18,425 bases of DNA from Eimeria necatrix (Eukaryota; Apicomplexa; Conoidasida; Eucoccidiorida; Eimeriidae). Within the stretch, counting starts at the first letter, position 1; each line of letters starts with the position of its first letter. The notes under the pieces were generated by a model that saw only the letters and a program-made list of their open reading frames with translations, had not been told where the DNA came from and did no database searches. Where the stretch lies: the NCBI RefSeq assembly GCF_000499385.1, contig NW_013654533.1, positions 1 to 18,425 on the forward strand, written 5' to 3'. The translations under genes and the position numbers were made by a program. Of the stretch, positions 1 through 9,672 are shown in pieces.

Positions 1-100
1 AGCAGCAGCAGCAGCAGCAGCAGCAGCGGCGGCGGCGGGGGGGGGGTTAACCAGCAGGGCGGGCTCACTCGCAGGGGCAGCGTCGCCAGCGCGGACTTGA
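1..100. repeat. CAG run and GC-rich leader at window edge
   Basis: A CAG run (1-27) passes into a GCG and poly-G stretch. A stop codon at 98-100 closes the reading frame used by the downstream first WD40 exon, so coding in that frame must begin after this point or be spliced in. No gene is assigned here. Confidence 0.6.
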
Positions 101-139
101 ACCCGCAGCAGCAAACGGCAGCAGCAGCAGCAGCAGCAG

Positions 140-207
140 ATGCTGCTGCAGCAGCAGCAGCAGCCAACTGCGCAGCAGCACTGGGACCCGCGGAGGCAGC
201 CACAGAC

Positions 208-239
<32 letters not shown>

Positions 240-419
240 TGAGGCTCTCGCCGCCGCCATCAGATGCAGGAAAGGAGGATACAAAGCCACCCGAGGAAAA
301 AAACGGGTAGTGAGCCCTGCTGCTGCTGCTGCTGCTGCAACTGCTGCTGCTGCTGCTGCTGCTTTTGCCTAAGCCTGCATTCGCTTTTGCAGCATGCAGC
401 TGAGGGCTTGCTGCTGATG

Positions 420-450
<31 letters not shown>

Positions 451-490
451 TGTTAATGCATGTGCTTGCTGCTGTTTTTGCTGCTCATTA

Positions 491-524
<34 letters not shown>

Positions 525-670
525 AGTTTCGCTGTGGGGCCCCCCAGGCTTTACCGGCTGCCGCTGACCTTCGAGGGGCGGCAGCAGCTGAGGCCCTTCA
601 AAGAACTCACGGGGCCCCCCATTGCTTCTGGGGCCACCAATCCAGGCTCTTCTGCGCACTGGAGGGTACG

Positions 671-723
<53 letters not shown>

Positions 724-994
724 TTGCTGCTGCTGCTGGTGTGACTGCTGCTGGTGTGGCTGTGGCGGTGGCGGTGTGAGGGTGTGGAGGTGCGGCGGTG
801 GCTGCTGAGGCTGCTCGTTGGTGTGCTGCTGTTGCTGCTGCTGCTGCTGCTGGTCGTTGTGCTGCTGCTGCTTGCGCTGCTGCTGCTGCTGCTGCGGCAT
901 TCTTTGCTGGTGCGCCTGCGCGTTTCGCCGCGTTTGCTGCTGCCACTCCTGCTCCCGCGCTGCTGCCCGCTGCCGCGCCTGCCGCCCCACCCGC

Positions 995-1036
<42 letters not shown>

Positions 1037-1228
1037 GCTGCAGCCGGACGGGCAGCTGCTGGCGACGGGCTACGAGTCGGGGGCCGTGTGTCTGTGGGGC
1101 CCCGAAGGTTTGCTGCTGTCTTCTCTTTTTGCAAGTGACACTTCTGTCATTTGTTTGGGCTTTTCGGTGAGCGGCAGCAGACTTGCTGCTGCATGCGCAG
1201 ACGGCAAAGTCGTGGTCTGGGACGTCCT

Positions 1229-1276
<48 letters not shown>

Positions 1277-1394
1277 GCAGCGGCAGGGGGGCGCGGAAAG
1301 GGCAGCTGCTGAGGGGGAGGAGGGCGAAGAGGCAGCAGCAGCAGCCACGCGGGTGGCTGCTGCAGACGGTGCTGCTGCTGCAGCAGAGGAACCT

Positions 1395-1428
<34 letters not shown>

Positions 1429-1517
1429 GTCCAAACGCCGACAGAAGCGATCAAGGCGCTGCAGAGCAGCACGGCTGGCGATTTGTACAGAGTCTTTCTT
1501 ACTCCCATGCTAGTAAG

Positions 1518-1570
<53 letters not shown>

Positions 1571-2039
1571 TAGCTGCGTCTGCGTTGTGCTGCTGGGGCT
1601 GTCGCTGTTTGGCTGTTGCATGTGTCTGTGCGTGCGTTGCTGCTGCTGCTGCTGCTGCTGCTGCTAATGGTGCTGCTGCACACGCAGCTGCTGCTGCGCC
1701 TGGTGCCTTTGCTGCATTTGCTGCTGCTGCCTTTGTTGCTGCTACGTCTTTTCCTGCTGCTGCTGCCTCTGTTGCTGCTACGTCTTTTCCTGCTGCTGCT
1801 GCCTCTTGCTGCTACGTCTTTTCCTGCTGCTGCTGCCTCTTGCTGCTACTTCTTTTCCTGCTGCTGCTGCCTCTTGCTGCTACGTCTTTTCCTGCTGCTG
1901 CTGCACCTCACGCTGCTGCATCTGCTGGAGTTCTCGCTGCTGCAGTCGTAGCTGCAGCGCCGTCCGCTTCTGCTGCATCTGCCGTTGCTGCCGCTGCTTC
2001 TGCACCTCTCGCTTCGGCTGCTGCTGCTGCTGCACTTCA

Positions 2040-2082
<43 letters not shown>

Positions 2083-2196
2083 AGGCGGCGTAATTGACCT
2101 GGACTGGAGCGGCGACAGCCTTTTGGCTTCTGGCTCTGTAGACGGCGCCGTTTTGGTGCGGGATGTTGACAGAGGCACAGAAATAAAAGTGCCCAG

Positions 2197-2250
<54 letters not shown>

Positions 2251-2499
2251 GGGAGCAAGGGAGGCGGGGGACGCGGGGGATGCGCCGGATAAGGCGGCCG
2301 CCCTTGACGGCCCTGCTGCTGCTGCTGCAGCGGGGAAGCAGGAGGCAACAGACGCAGCAGCAGACGCAGCAGCAGCAACAGCAGCAGCAACAGCAGCAGC
2401 AACAGCAGCAGCGCCAGCTGTTGCAGAAGTCGCCACGCTGCGGTGGAACGCTTCGGGAAGGCTCCTCGCCATTGTCGACTCGTCCTGTGTAGTCCAGGT

Positions 2500-2540
<41 letters not shown>

Positions 2541-2565
2541 GCAGCAGCAGCAGCAGCAACGGCAA

Positions 2566-2596
<31 letters not shown>

Positions 2597-2689
2597 GGCA
2601 GCACTGTCCATTTTAGTCTTTTCTAACGAGTCCTTCTTCTTGCTTCTCTCTTCGTGCTTGCCTCCTCTAGCGGCTGCCAAATTGCCCCG

Positions 2690-2731
<42 letters not shown>

Positions 2732-2859
2732 AGGTGTGGGACCTGCAGCAACCCACGAGGGCCCCCGTGTGTCTTCGGGGGCACCGAGAAGCAATTATAA
2801 AAGCAGAGTGGAGAGACAGGGGCCCCGAGGACCAGCAAGAGCTGCTGCTCACGTACGTT

Positions 2860-2917
<58 letters not shown>

Positions 2918-3445
2918 GCCGCAGCACCTGGCTGCTGCTGCTGCAGCGCTGCCTGCAGCTCTTTTGAATCTTTCTTGTTCTCCTTTTTTTCTCGTTTCCT
3001 TTTCCTGTCTTTTTGTTTCTTTTTTAAATTCTTTTTATTCTTTTTTAATTCCTTCATCTCATTTTTCAGTCTTTTTTTACTCTTTTTTGTCTCTTTTATA
3101 CCTTTACTTTTTATTTTAATTTAATTTATATTTCATTATGTGTGTTTATATTTATTTTTATCATTTGTACTGTTGCTGCTTGTTGTTCAACCTGTTCTTT
3201 TGTGCTACAAACCCTAAACCCTAAACCCTAAACCCTAAACCCTAGCTGTGGTGTGCTGCTGCGCAGAGTCGCAATGGACAGCCAGCTGCTGCTGTGGGAT
3301 CCGCAGCAGCTTTCAGCACCCGTGAAGCGGATTGTCTATGAGTAAGGTTTAGGGTTCAGGGTTTAGGGTTTAGGGTTTAGGGTTTAGGGTTTAGGGTTTA
3401 GGGTTTAGCCTAGTGCGTAGCCGCTGCCCCGGTTGGGTGGTGGCT

Positions 3446-3483
<38 letters not shown>

Positions 3484-3882
3484 GCGCTGCGGAACACCTC
3501 TAAGGGAGGGCAACAGCCAAGGAGGCCTCTCCTCTTCCAAACCCTAAACCCTAAACCCTAAACCCTAAACCCTAGTTTTCGAATGCTTCTTTTGCCGCAT
3601 CCATGGAGCGCTCTCAAGTGCTAAACCCTAGCCGCTGCTTCTGCGAGTGCTTGGCTTCCTTCCCCGCAGCAGCCCGCAAACCCCAAACCCTAAACCCTAA
3701 ACCCTAAATTAGGGTTTGCGTGCGCGTGCTGCAGCCACCCCCCCACGAGTCTGCGGGTGAGCCGCGACGGCAGCAAAGTTGCTGTTGGCACTTACGACTC
3801 TTTTCTTCGGGTGTATCTACTCCCCAGTTTGGAGTGTATTGCCAGCTACGTCGACCTCCAAATGGTCATTCCCCACATGTGA

Positions 3883-3917
<35 letters not shown>

Positions 3918-4335
3918 GGGTGCTGCTGCTGTGGGTGCTGCTGCTGCTGTGGGTGCTGCTGCTGCTGTGGGTGCTGCTGCTGCTGCTGCTGTGGGTGCTG
4001 CTGCTGCTATGGGTGCTGCTGCTGCTGTGGGTGCTGCTGCTGCTGGGGATGCTGCTGCTGCTGTGGGTGCTGCTGCTGCTGTGGGTGCTGCTGCTGCTGT
4101 GGGTGTTTGTGCTGCTGCTGCTGTGTGCTGGTGGTGCTGCTGCTGCCGCCTTGGGTGGTGGTAGTGGTGGTGTTGCTGCTGTTGCTGCTGCTGCTGCTCT
4201 TGTGCTGCTGGTTGGTCTTTGCTGCTGCTGCTGCGCTTGTGGTGCTGCTGCTGTGCTATTTGTGCTGCTGTTGCATCTGTTGCGGCTTAAGCTGACGGCC
4301 TTGCTGCTGCTGTTTCACCTGCTTCTTTGTGCCTT

Positions 4336-4375
<40 letters not shown>

Positions 4376-4555
4376 AGCACCTGGCGCAGCACGCACGACT
4401 GTTTGGCCTACAATGTCTTTCAAATGGGCAAGACTGTCGTCTTGAAGCCTCCCACAGGCAGCAAGCAGCAGCAGCAGCAGCAGCTGGACCAGCAGCAGCA
4501 AGACGTGCAGCAGCAGAGCCAGCAGCAAGAGCGGCAGCAGCTAATGTATTACTAG
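140..4555 (+). CDS. WD40 beta-propeller protein, TBL1/TBL1XR1-like (eight exons, 5' end uncertain)
   Basis: Exons: about 140-309 (or 306), 527-665, 1044-1512, 2085-2497, 2734-2852, 3267-3341, 3735-3878, 4378-4555. All introns are GT-AG and the phases agree throughout. Splicing rebuilds WD40 strands cut by introns: AHW|RPDGQLLATG at 665/1044, SYSHA|SGVIDLDW at 1512/2085, SSCVVQ|VWDL at 2497/2734. Seven blades are visible, including GYESGAVCLW, DGKVVVWD, LLASGSVDGAVLVRD, VQVWDL, MDSQLLLWD, DGSKVAVGTYDSFLRVYL and a last blade ending KTVVLKPP. Strand order and spacing fit blades 2-8 of TBL1-type transcription corepressor subunits, which scaffold histone-deacetylase complexes in the nucleus. This is judged from memory of the family, so WD40 is near certain and TBL1 only probable. 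Long Gln/Ala tracts interrupt two loops and a Gln-rich tail ends the protein. The first blade and any LisH domain are not seen; the gene may begin upstream of the window. Confidence 0.72.
1735..1911. repeat. Minisatellite of 34-36 bp inside WD40 intron 3
   Basis: Five tandem copies of a unit containing TACGTCTTTTCCTG followed by a CTG run and CCTC. The TCTTTTCC core recurs at spacings of 36, 34, 34 and 34 bases, and one copy reads TACTTCTTTT. It lies in the 572-base intron 1513-2084, whose remainder is CTG-rich. The unit is a CTG run broken by a pyrimidine-rich segment and does not keep one reading frame, which fits intronic DNA. Confidence 0.85.
2970..3243. repeat. T-rich tract followed by five AAACCCT heptamers, WD40 intron 5
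   Basis: From about 2970 to 3170 the plus strand is strongly T-rich. At 3209-3243 there are five uninterrupted copies of AAACCCT, ending 23 bases before the acceptor at 3265-3266. The intron (2853-3266) opens with the donor GTACGT and a CAG run. Confidence 0.85.
3347..3715. repeat. Inverted telomere-like heptamer arrays filling WD40 intron 6
   Basis: The intron 3342-3734 opens with GTAAGG running straight into eight or nine TTTAGGG copies (about 3347-3408). The complement AAACCCT follows as five copies at 3539-3573 and again at about 3676-3708. The arrays are in opposite orientation and could pair across the intron. A short CAG run (about 3447-3482) lies between them. Confidence 0.85.
3885..4125. 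repeat. GTGGGTG(CTG)n minisatellite, WD40 intron 7
   Basis: After the donor GTGAGC at 3879 the intron carries a CTG run and then roughly a dozen units of GTGGGTG plus two to five CTG triplets, giving units of about 15-21 bases. CTG-rich sequence continues to the acceptor CTGCTGCAG ending at 4377. The run is open in several frames, which explains the long Cys- or Leu-rich shadow frames here. Confidence 0.8.
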
Positions 4556-4876
4556 CTGCAGCAGCAGCAGTTGAAACTAGCGCGGCAGTAGCTGCAGCAG
4601 CAGCAGCAGCAGCAGCTGCAGCAGCACCAGCAGCTGCAGCAGCGGCAATGACGTTTTATGCCCAGGTACGTCGGTGCAGCGATCCCACCGGCAGCAGCAG
4701 TATCTGCAGCAGCAACTGCTGCTGTTGCTGCTGCTGCTGCTGCCCGCAGCAGCAGCAGCTGCTGCTGCTGCAGGCGGCACATGCAGCCTTAACTCTCCCT
4801 TTAAACATTTTAAAGACAGATCCACTTTGTGGCTGCGCAAAGCCATTGAAAACGCAGCAGCAAGAGACTCCGCGCT

Positions 4877-4908
<32 letters not shown>

Positions 4909-5028
4909 TGGTGCAGCATAGCAGCAGCAAGTTACTCAATAGATTGCAGCCATAGTGGACTCTTCAGCTAGCTAGCTAGCTAGCTTGTGGCTCCAGCTGC
5001 TGCTTAGATAAGGAAAGCTCAGAAGAGA

Positions 5029-5059
<31 letters not shown>

Positions 5060-5163
5060 AACCGCAGCAGCAGCAGCAGCAGCAGCAGGCGGCCGAGTGC
5101 GACAGCAGATGCGAAGCAGCGAGAGGGCCTGGGGCCTCCTAGCTTTCGCGTTTCTCTCTTGCG
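4556..5163. repeat. Gene-poor CAG/CTG-rich spacer
   Basis: This stretch follows the WD40 stop codon and holds interspersed CAG and CTG runs (for example 4861-4907 and 5032-5089) and a short CTAG tract (about 4967-4985). A donor-like CAG|GTACGT at 4665/4666 and an acceptor-like CTGCTGCAG at 4773 are in compatible phase, but the joined protein resembles nothing I know, so no gene is called. Confidence 0.5.
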
Positions 5164-5460
5164 GGGTTTAGAGTTTGCACTTAGGGTTTAGGGTTTACAC
5201 TTTAGGGTTTAGGGTTTGCATTCTAGGGTTTAGGGTTTACAGTGTGAAGCGTCCCTAGAGAGCGGTTTGGGGTTGAAGGGTTTAGGGTTTACAGACGAGG
5301 GTTTAGGGTTTGTGGCTGCACGCCTAGGGTTCCCAACTGGGGTTTAGGGTTTTTGCTGCTTGAGGGTTTAGGGTTTCCACTTTAGGGTTTAGGGTTTGGG
5401 CTCGAGGGTTTAGGGTTTAGGGCCAAGGGTTTCTGCGCAGCCCCTAAACCCTCAAACTGC
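5164..5460. repeat. Spaced TTTAGGG doublets
   Basis: About nine short blocks of one or two TTTAGGG-type heptamers (degenerate copies include TTTAGAG and TTTGGGG) are separated by unrelated 8-25 base spacers such as CACTT and GCATTC. This differs from the pure arrays inside introns and looks like an old, decayed array. No coding signal was seen. Confidence 0.8.
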
Positions 5461-5592
5461 AGCCCTGGGATCGCCTGGGACCCTCTGGGATCGTCTGGGA
5501 TCGTGTGGGGTCTTCTGGGATCGTGTGGGATCGTGTGGGATCGTGTGGGGTCTTCTGGGATCGTGTGGGATCGTGTGGGATCGTGTGGGGTT
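5461..5592. repeat. 10-bp minisatellite with a 40-bp higher-order period
   Basis: Thirteen near-exact 10-base units based on TCGTGTGGGA, with variants TCGCCTGGGA, CCCTCTGGGA, TCGTGTGGGG and TCTTCTGGGA. The order of variants (standard units, one GGGG unit, then TCTTCTGGGA) repeats every 40 bases in the second half, a sign of recent block duplication. The shadow peptide is repetitive and not considered a gene. Confidence 0.9.
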
Positions 5593-5679
5593 TTCGGGTT
5601 TAAAACCCCACAGCTGGGGGGCCCCCAGGTGTGGGGTGGTCCCCCGCAGCAGGGGGTTTCAAAACCCTACATTTGGCTG

Positions 5680-5875
5680 CCAAACCCTAAACCCTAAACC
5701 CTACTTTGGTGGTTGCAGCAGCTGCTGCAGCGCCTCAAACCCTAAACCCTAAACCCTTCTCCCGCAGGACACGGCGGAGTCCCCAAAAAACGCATAAAAA
5801 AGCAAAATATGAGCACTAAAGTAAGCAAAAGGTGCAACAAACCCTAAACCCTAAACCCTAAACCCTAAACCCTAG
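5680..5875. repeat. AAACCCT heptamer blocks
   Basis: Three blocks of AAACCCT (about 5682-5702, 5737-5757 and 5838-5872, the last with five copies) separated by CAG/CTG and A-rich spacers. They are opposite in orientation to the TTTAGGG doublets at 5164-5430, so the region 5164-5875 forms a large imperfect inverted repeat around the 10-bp minisatellite. Confidence 0.85.
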
Positions 5876-5895
5876 GGGCGCTGGAGCCGTATATA

Positions 5896-5931
5896 TATAT
5901 CTAGCTGCTGAGGCCCCAGCAGCTAGATATA
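5896..5931. other. Perfect 15-bp stem-loop
   Basis: TATATCTAGCTGCTG (5896-5910) and its exact reverse complement (5917-5931) enclose a six-base loop AGGCCC. It sits in intergenic DNA between heptamer blocks and a CAG-rich stretch, upstream of the serpin. Role unknown; a U or T run typical of a simple terminator is absent. Confidence 0.8.
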
Positions 5932-5939
5932 CACACTTG

Positions 5940-6047
5940 CTGCTGCAGGGGAATAGACTTAGAGGCTGCTTCCTGCTGCTGCTGCAGCGTTTTGCTGCTG
6001 CTGGGGCCGCTCACTGAAGTGTCTCAGCAGCAGCCAGCGCTCAGGTG

Positions 6048-6096
<49 letters not shown>

Positions 6097-6225
6097 GACC
6101 TCGTTCTCTAGGAAGCATAGCAGCAAAGGAAAGTCCATCTAAATAAGAAGAAGAACTTGATCTAAATTTAAATCTATTACCACAGCTAAAAATAGCCTTT
6201 CAAGGGATCCACGCTAGCTGTAACA

Positions 6226-6264
<39 letters not shown>

Positions 6265-6381
6265 AGTGCTGTTTAGCCCGCTGGCGGCCCCCCAGGCCCT
6301 CAACCGCGCTGTTGGTGCTTGTCTTGAAGAGTAGCGCTGCAGCAACTCGGCTGTCGCGAGTACATAGAGCTGCTTGCTGCT

Positions 6382-6416
<35 letters not shown>

Positions 6417-6757
6417 CGTCGCCGCTGCAGCTGCGCAAGGCGCACCCCCCACGCCGCTCGCGGCGGCGCTGGTGGCAGCAGCAGCAGCAGTTTTAAAGCT
6501 GGTAGCCGCAAAAAAGAGTTAAAAAGAAAAAAAGAATTAAAAATGGAAGAACATTAATTGGTTTTTTGGGGAAAATTAGAAAGAAGAGCGGGCGGAGGGT
6601 TGCTGCTGCTGCTGCGCTGCTGCTGCAGTGGCGCGGTGGGGGTGGTGGTGGTGCTGCTGCTGCTGCTCTCTTCTCGCCGTTTGCGCGCGAGGGCAGCTGC
6701 TGCTGCGCAGCACTTTAAATTTCCGAAATAAAAGCAGCAAATTAATCTTTTAATTTC
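5940..6757. other. Intergenic stretch upstream of serpin
   Basis: Holds CAG runs (about 6052-6095 and 6379-6413), a CTG run (about 6223-6263), an AT-rich segment (about 6100-6190) and A-rich DNA at 6505-6590. Open frames exist on both strands but all are built around the triplet runs. It probably contains the promoter and 5' untranslated exon of the serpin; no specific promoter element can be assigned. Confidence 0.4.
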
Positions 6758-6777
6758 GTTTTTTTGTTGTCTTTTAG
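6758..6777 (+). promoter_or_regulatory. Probable 3' splice site in the serpin 5' leader
   Basis: A long T-rich tract ends in TTTTAG at 6777, 25 bases before the serpin ATG at 6803. This is the most classical polypyrimidine acceptor in the window and suggests a spliced 5' untranslated region. If it is used, transcription starts further upstream than the coding exon implies. Confidence 0.5.
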
Positions 6778-6802
6778 GCTTTCAGCGCTGCGCGGACGCA
6801 CG

Positions 6803-7202
6803 ATGGGGCGCTGGGCGTGCTGCCTGTTGCTGGGCGCGCAGCTGCCGCTGCTGCTGCTGCTGCTGCAGCTGCTGCAGCTGCTGCAGCTGGCGGGGGCCTC
6901 TGACGAGCCGCCCCCCATGCCCGTGGCAGTTCCCGCTGCAGCAGCAGCAGCAGCAGCAGGCGAGGGAGCCGGCGCTGCAGCAGCAACGCTGCCAGGCACT
7001 GTTGCTGCAGCGCCTTGCGGCAGCATGCTGGCAGCAGCAGCAGCAGCATTTCCAACAAATCTTAGACCAAACTTTGTCTTTTCTCCCCACTCTATCTTTG
7101 CTGTTTTGGCTCTTCTTGAAGAAGCAGTGACACCCGACGTGCAGCAAACGCTGCAGCCGCTGCTGTCGCTGTCTGCTGCTGCTTACCACACTCTGGGCGC
7201 CG

Positions 7203-7246
<44 letters not shown>

Positions 7247-7347
7247 AGCCCGCAGCTCTCGGGGCTGATGCGGCTGCAGTCCGTCTCCCACAGCTACCAG
7301 CTGCAGGAAGACGAAGAGCGGCGGCGGCGGCGGCGGCAGCGCATGTG

Positions 7348-7402
<55 letters not shown>

Positions 7403-8457
7403 GATGAGGGGGGAGCAGCAACTTTGCAAGTTGTTTCCGAAGTCTTTGCTGATCCTTCGCTGCAGCAGCAGCCGGGCTTTGCTGCTTTCGAGCAGCGGGT
7501 GGCTGAGCAGCTGGGGCATCCGGGTGTATATACACTCCAAGCAGAGAGTGCAGCAGCAGCAGCAGCAATGCTGAACGCGCGGCTTGCTGCAGCAACAAAA
7601 AACAGAATAACAGATTTATTTTCAGAAGATGATATTACGAAATTAATTCTTTTAAATGCCATTTATTTCAAAGCCGGATGGTTGGACTCTTTTTCGGAAA
7701 CAGAGAAAGGCCCTTTCTTGAGCTTGACTCCTTCAGGTGTACGTACAACGCAAGTGGACTACATGCAGCAAACGCTGCTGCAGCACCAGCTGCTGCTGCT
7801 GCAGCAGCAAGACGTGACAGTTGTGGGGTTGCCTTTGAACTATCCCGGGGCTTTTGTCTTCTTTTATATTCCTCAAGACTTCAAAACTTTCGAAAAAATG
7901 GCAGAGTCCAATCCTTTGCTGCTGCAGCAGCTCGTGGACCAGTGCAAGGAGGGGGCCCCCCTGGGGGCCCCCCTGGGGGCCCCCGGGGGGGCCCCCCGGG
8001 GGGCCCCCGGGGGCCCCTCGGAGCAGCGCGTGCAGCTGTTTGTGCCCAAGTTCAAGCTGGAAGCAGCAGCAAACCAGATGGATGTGCTGCAGCTGCTGCA
8101 GCAGCTCGGAGTGTCTCCGAAGTTGTGGGAAGGAGGGGCTTTTTCTGGGATCGGATCCCCGCTGCTGTCGCTCTCGAGGCTGCTGCATGCAGCGTTTATT
8201 GCTGTTGATGAGAACGGGGTGGAAGCAGCAGCAGCAACAGCAGCACTTGTTGCAGACGGCGCGGGACTGCAGCAGCAGCAGCAGCTGCAGCAAGTCAAAG
8301 TCGACCGGCCTTTTCTCTTCGAAGTTCGGCTGCTGGACTTCAAGAGCAGCAACGGACTGCAGCAGCACAAGTACTTCCAGCAGCAGCACAGCATGTGCGG
8401 CGGCGGAGAGAGTGACGTGGTGCTCTTCGCGGGCAGAGTCAGCTGCCTCGGAGAGTG

Positions 8458-8458
<1 letters not shown>
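6803..8458 (+). CDS. Secreted serpin (serine protease inhibitor family)
   Basis: A single coding exon of 551 residues, against roughly 370-400 for a usual serpin. ATG 6803 is the first ATG in frame and follows a likely splice acceptor. Residues 1-32 form a Leu-rich signal peptide (MGRWACCLLLGAQ then a Leu/Gln run). Serpin landmarks in order: NFVFSPHSIF (90-99), ITDLF then NAIYFKAGW (285-293), VPKFKL (414-419), hinge DENGVEAAAAT (469-479) and the C-terminal signature VDRPFLFEV (500-508). The Ala-rich hinge indicates an inhibitory, loop-inserting serpin, although P14 is Val where Thr or Ser is usual. Insertions absent from ordinary serpins: Ser12 (135-146), an Arg stretch plus about 16 Gln (184-199), 22 residues of GAP repeats (384-405), and Gln in the reactive loop. 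Target protease unknown. It is probably exported through the secretory pathway, as known for coccidian serpins. Confidence 0.93.
7952..8017 (+). repeat. In-frame GGGGGCCCC satellite in serpin
   Basis: A 66-base tract of alternating poly-G and poly-C reads as Gly-Ala-Pro units (GAPL, GAPL, GAPG, GAPR, GAPG, GP). It lies just before the strand carrying VPKF. The same satellite class occurs at about 10638-10820 and 11230-11650, so it is a mobile or recurrent repeat type of this genome. Confidence 0.85.
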
Positions 8459-8497
<39 letters not shown>

Positions 8498-8645
8498 AGC
8501 AGCAGCGGCGGCGCGCGGGGGGCACGGGAGCCACGGCCGCTGTTGCTGCGGCGGAAGCACCGCACGACGCCGCCTGGCTGGCCAGCTAGCTAGCTAGCTA
8601 GCTGGCTAGCTAGCTAGCTAGCTGGGTAGCTAGCTGGCTAGCTGG
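8459..8645. repeat. CTG run and CTAG tetranucleotide array after serpin
   Basis: A CTG run begins in the serpin stop region (8460-8497). A GC-rich segment follows, then a CTAG array (about 8580-8643) interrupted by GG. The array is a string of GCTAGC palindromes. It is the first of three long CTAG arrays in the window. Confidence 0.85.
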
Positions 8646-8784
8646 AGGGGTGGCTGGGTGTCGCAGGTATGCTGCTGCAACGGAGTGGCTGCTGCTGCTG
8701 CTGCGTTTGTTCAAAGAAAACCAGCAGCAGCAGCAGCAGCAGCAGGAAGAGCCGTCTCCCGGGGGCCGTTTTTGGCCCCAGGAA

Positions 8785-8862
8785 ATGTGAAATGCAAAGA
8801 AGTGGAAATGCAAAAGAAAAGAAATGCAAAAGAAATGGAAATGCAAAAGAAAAGAAATGTGA
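8785..8862. repeat. Purine-rich GAAATGCAAAAG repeat
   Basis: About five copies of GAAATGCAAAAGAAA-like units (15-24 bases with variants GGAAATG and GAAATGT), followed by a TGCATGCA palindrome at 8888-8895. No convincing gene covers it; the frame through it encodes only Lys/Met/Gln repeats. Confidence 0.7.
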
Positions 8863-8902
8863 GAAGTGCATTTGTGGGTCTTGGGGATGCATGCAATTGT
8901 GA

Positions 8903-9490
8903 GGTGTACGTACACCCGGTGCAGCGCCTGCGCGAAAGCACAGGCCGCTCCGATGTGGACTTAATGCTTTTAAAAATACATTTATTGTTTAGAAATGTAT
9001 TTATTGCCAAATAAATATATTTCTGTTTTGTGTTTCCATCTTTTGCAAAGAAGGGCTTTATCTGCATGCGCCGTGCTGGGGTGTACGTACACCCGAGGTC
9101 GCGGCTCTCGCGGCGGGCTGGGGTGTACGTACACCCCAAGAACGCGGCTTCTTCGCGCAAATGCATTTAAATGTATTTATTCATTTTATGAAATTAATTT
9201 AATGCACTCTGATGTGTTGGACTGCCTTGCTTTCTTTGTCCAAGATCGGAATTTGCAAATGCCCCTGTCGTTGTCTGCGGACTCGCGCATGCATCTTCGA
9301 AAAGAGTTGTGCAAAGGTCTTTTCTCAACGTTTCCAAATGGTTTTAATTGCATTTAAATCCAAAATATAATTAATTTAATCAAATTCATTTTATTTGTGT
9401 TGCTTTCAAAAGGTAAAATCGCAAAAAACGGAAAAGGCGCATTTGGAAATGCAATGTTATTGCCAGTGCACGCGAGGTGTATGTACACCC
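8903..9490. other. AT-rich stretch with four GTGTACGTACAC-type palindromes
   Basis: Copies at 8903-8916, 9079-9094, 9119-9138 (a perfect 20-base palindrome) and 9476-9489 (GGTGTATGTACACC). Between them is AT-rich DNA with repeated ATGCATTTAAAT-like words. I see no gene in this stretch; open frames on both strands pass through the palindromes and low-complexity DNA. Confidence 0.7.
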
Positions 9491-9499
9491 GAAACACTA

Positions 9500-9585
9500 T
9501 ACATGTATACATACATATATTCATATATACATATATACATATATATATATATCTAAAGAGTCTTATATATATATATATATATTTT
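9500..9585. repeat. TA-rich microsatellite with self-complementary arms
   Basis: ATACATAT-type repeats lead into two pure (AT)n blocks (about 9539-9555 and 9564-9582) separated by CTAAAGAGTC. The blocks can pair with each other or themselves, so the tract could extrude a hairpin. Confidence 0.8.
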
Positions 9586-9672
9586 TTCTTCATTTCTTTC
9601 TTCACTTTGACAAATCCAACAATGCCGAAACACTGAGCTGTACGGACACCCCAAATATCCCCAGAACCGCTC

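Noticed and set aside
453..1508. Long minus-strand open frame rich in Ser, Cys and Leu
   Set aside because: It overlaps spliced WD40 exons and is open only because CAG/CTG runs lack stop codons in most frames.
4648..4971. Possible two-exon gene with MTFYAQ joined to AAHAALTLPLNILKTDP
   Set aside because: Donor and acceptor are in phase, but the product matches no family I know and the alternative frame SPFKHFKDRSTLWLRKAIEN looks equally plausible.
6764..6802. Upstream TTG start for the serpin
   Set aside because: It lies within the pyrimidine tract and splice acceptor, TTG is not a normal start in this lineage, and the signal peptide begins at ATG 6803.
7733..8565. Minus-strand frames overlapping the serpin
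   Set aside because: They are mirror images of the serpin coding sequence and its repeat insertions, with no recognisable domain.
8658..9357. Open frames on both strands containing CTYTP or VYVHP words
   Set aside because: The words are translations of the GTGTACGTACAC palindrome and the rest is low-complexity AT-rich DNA.
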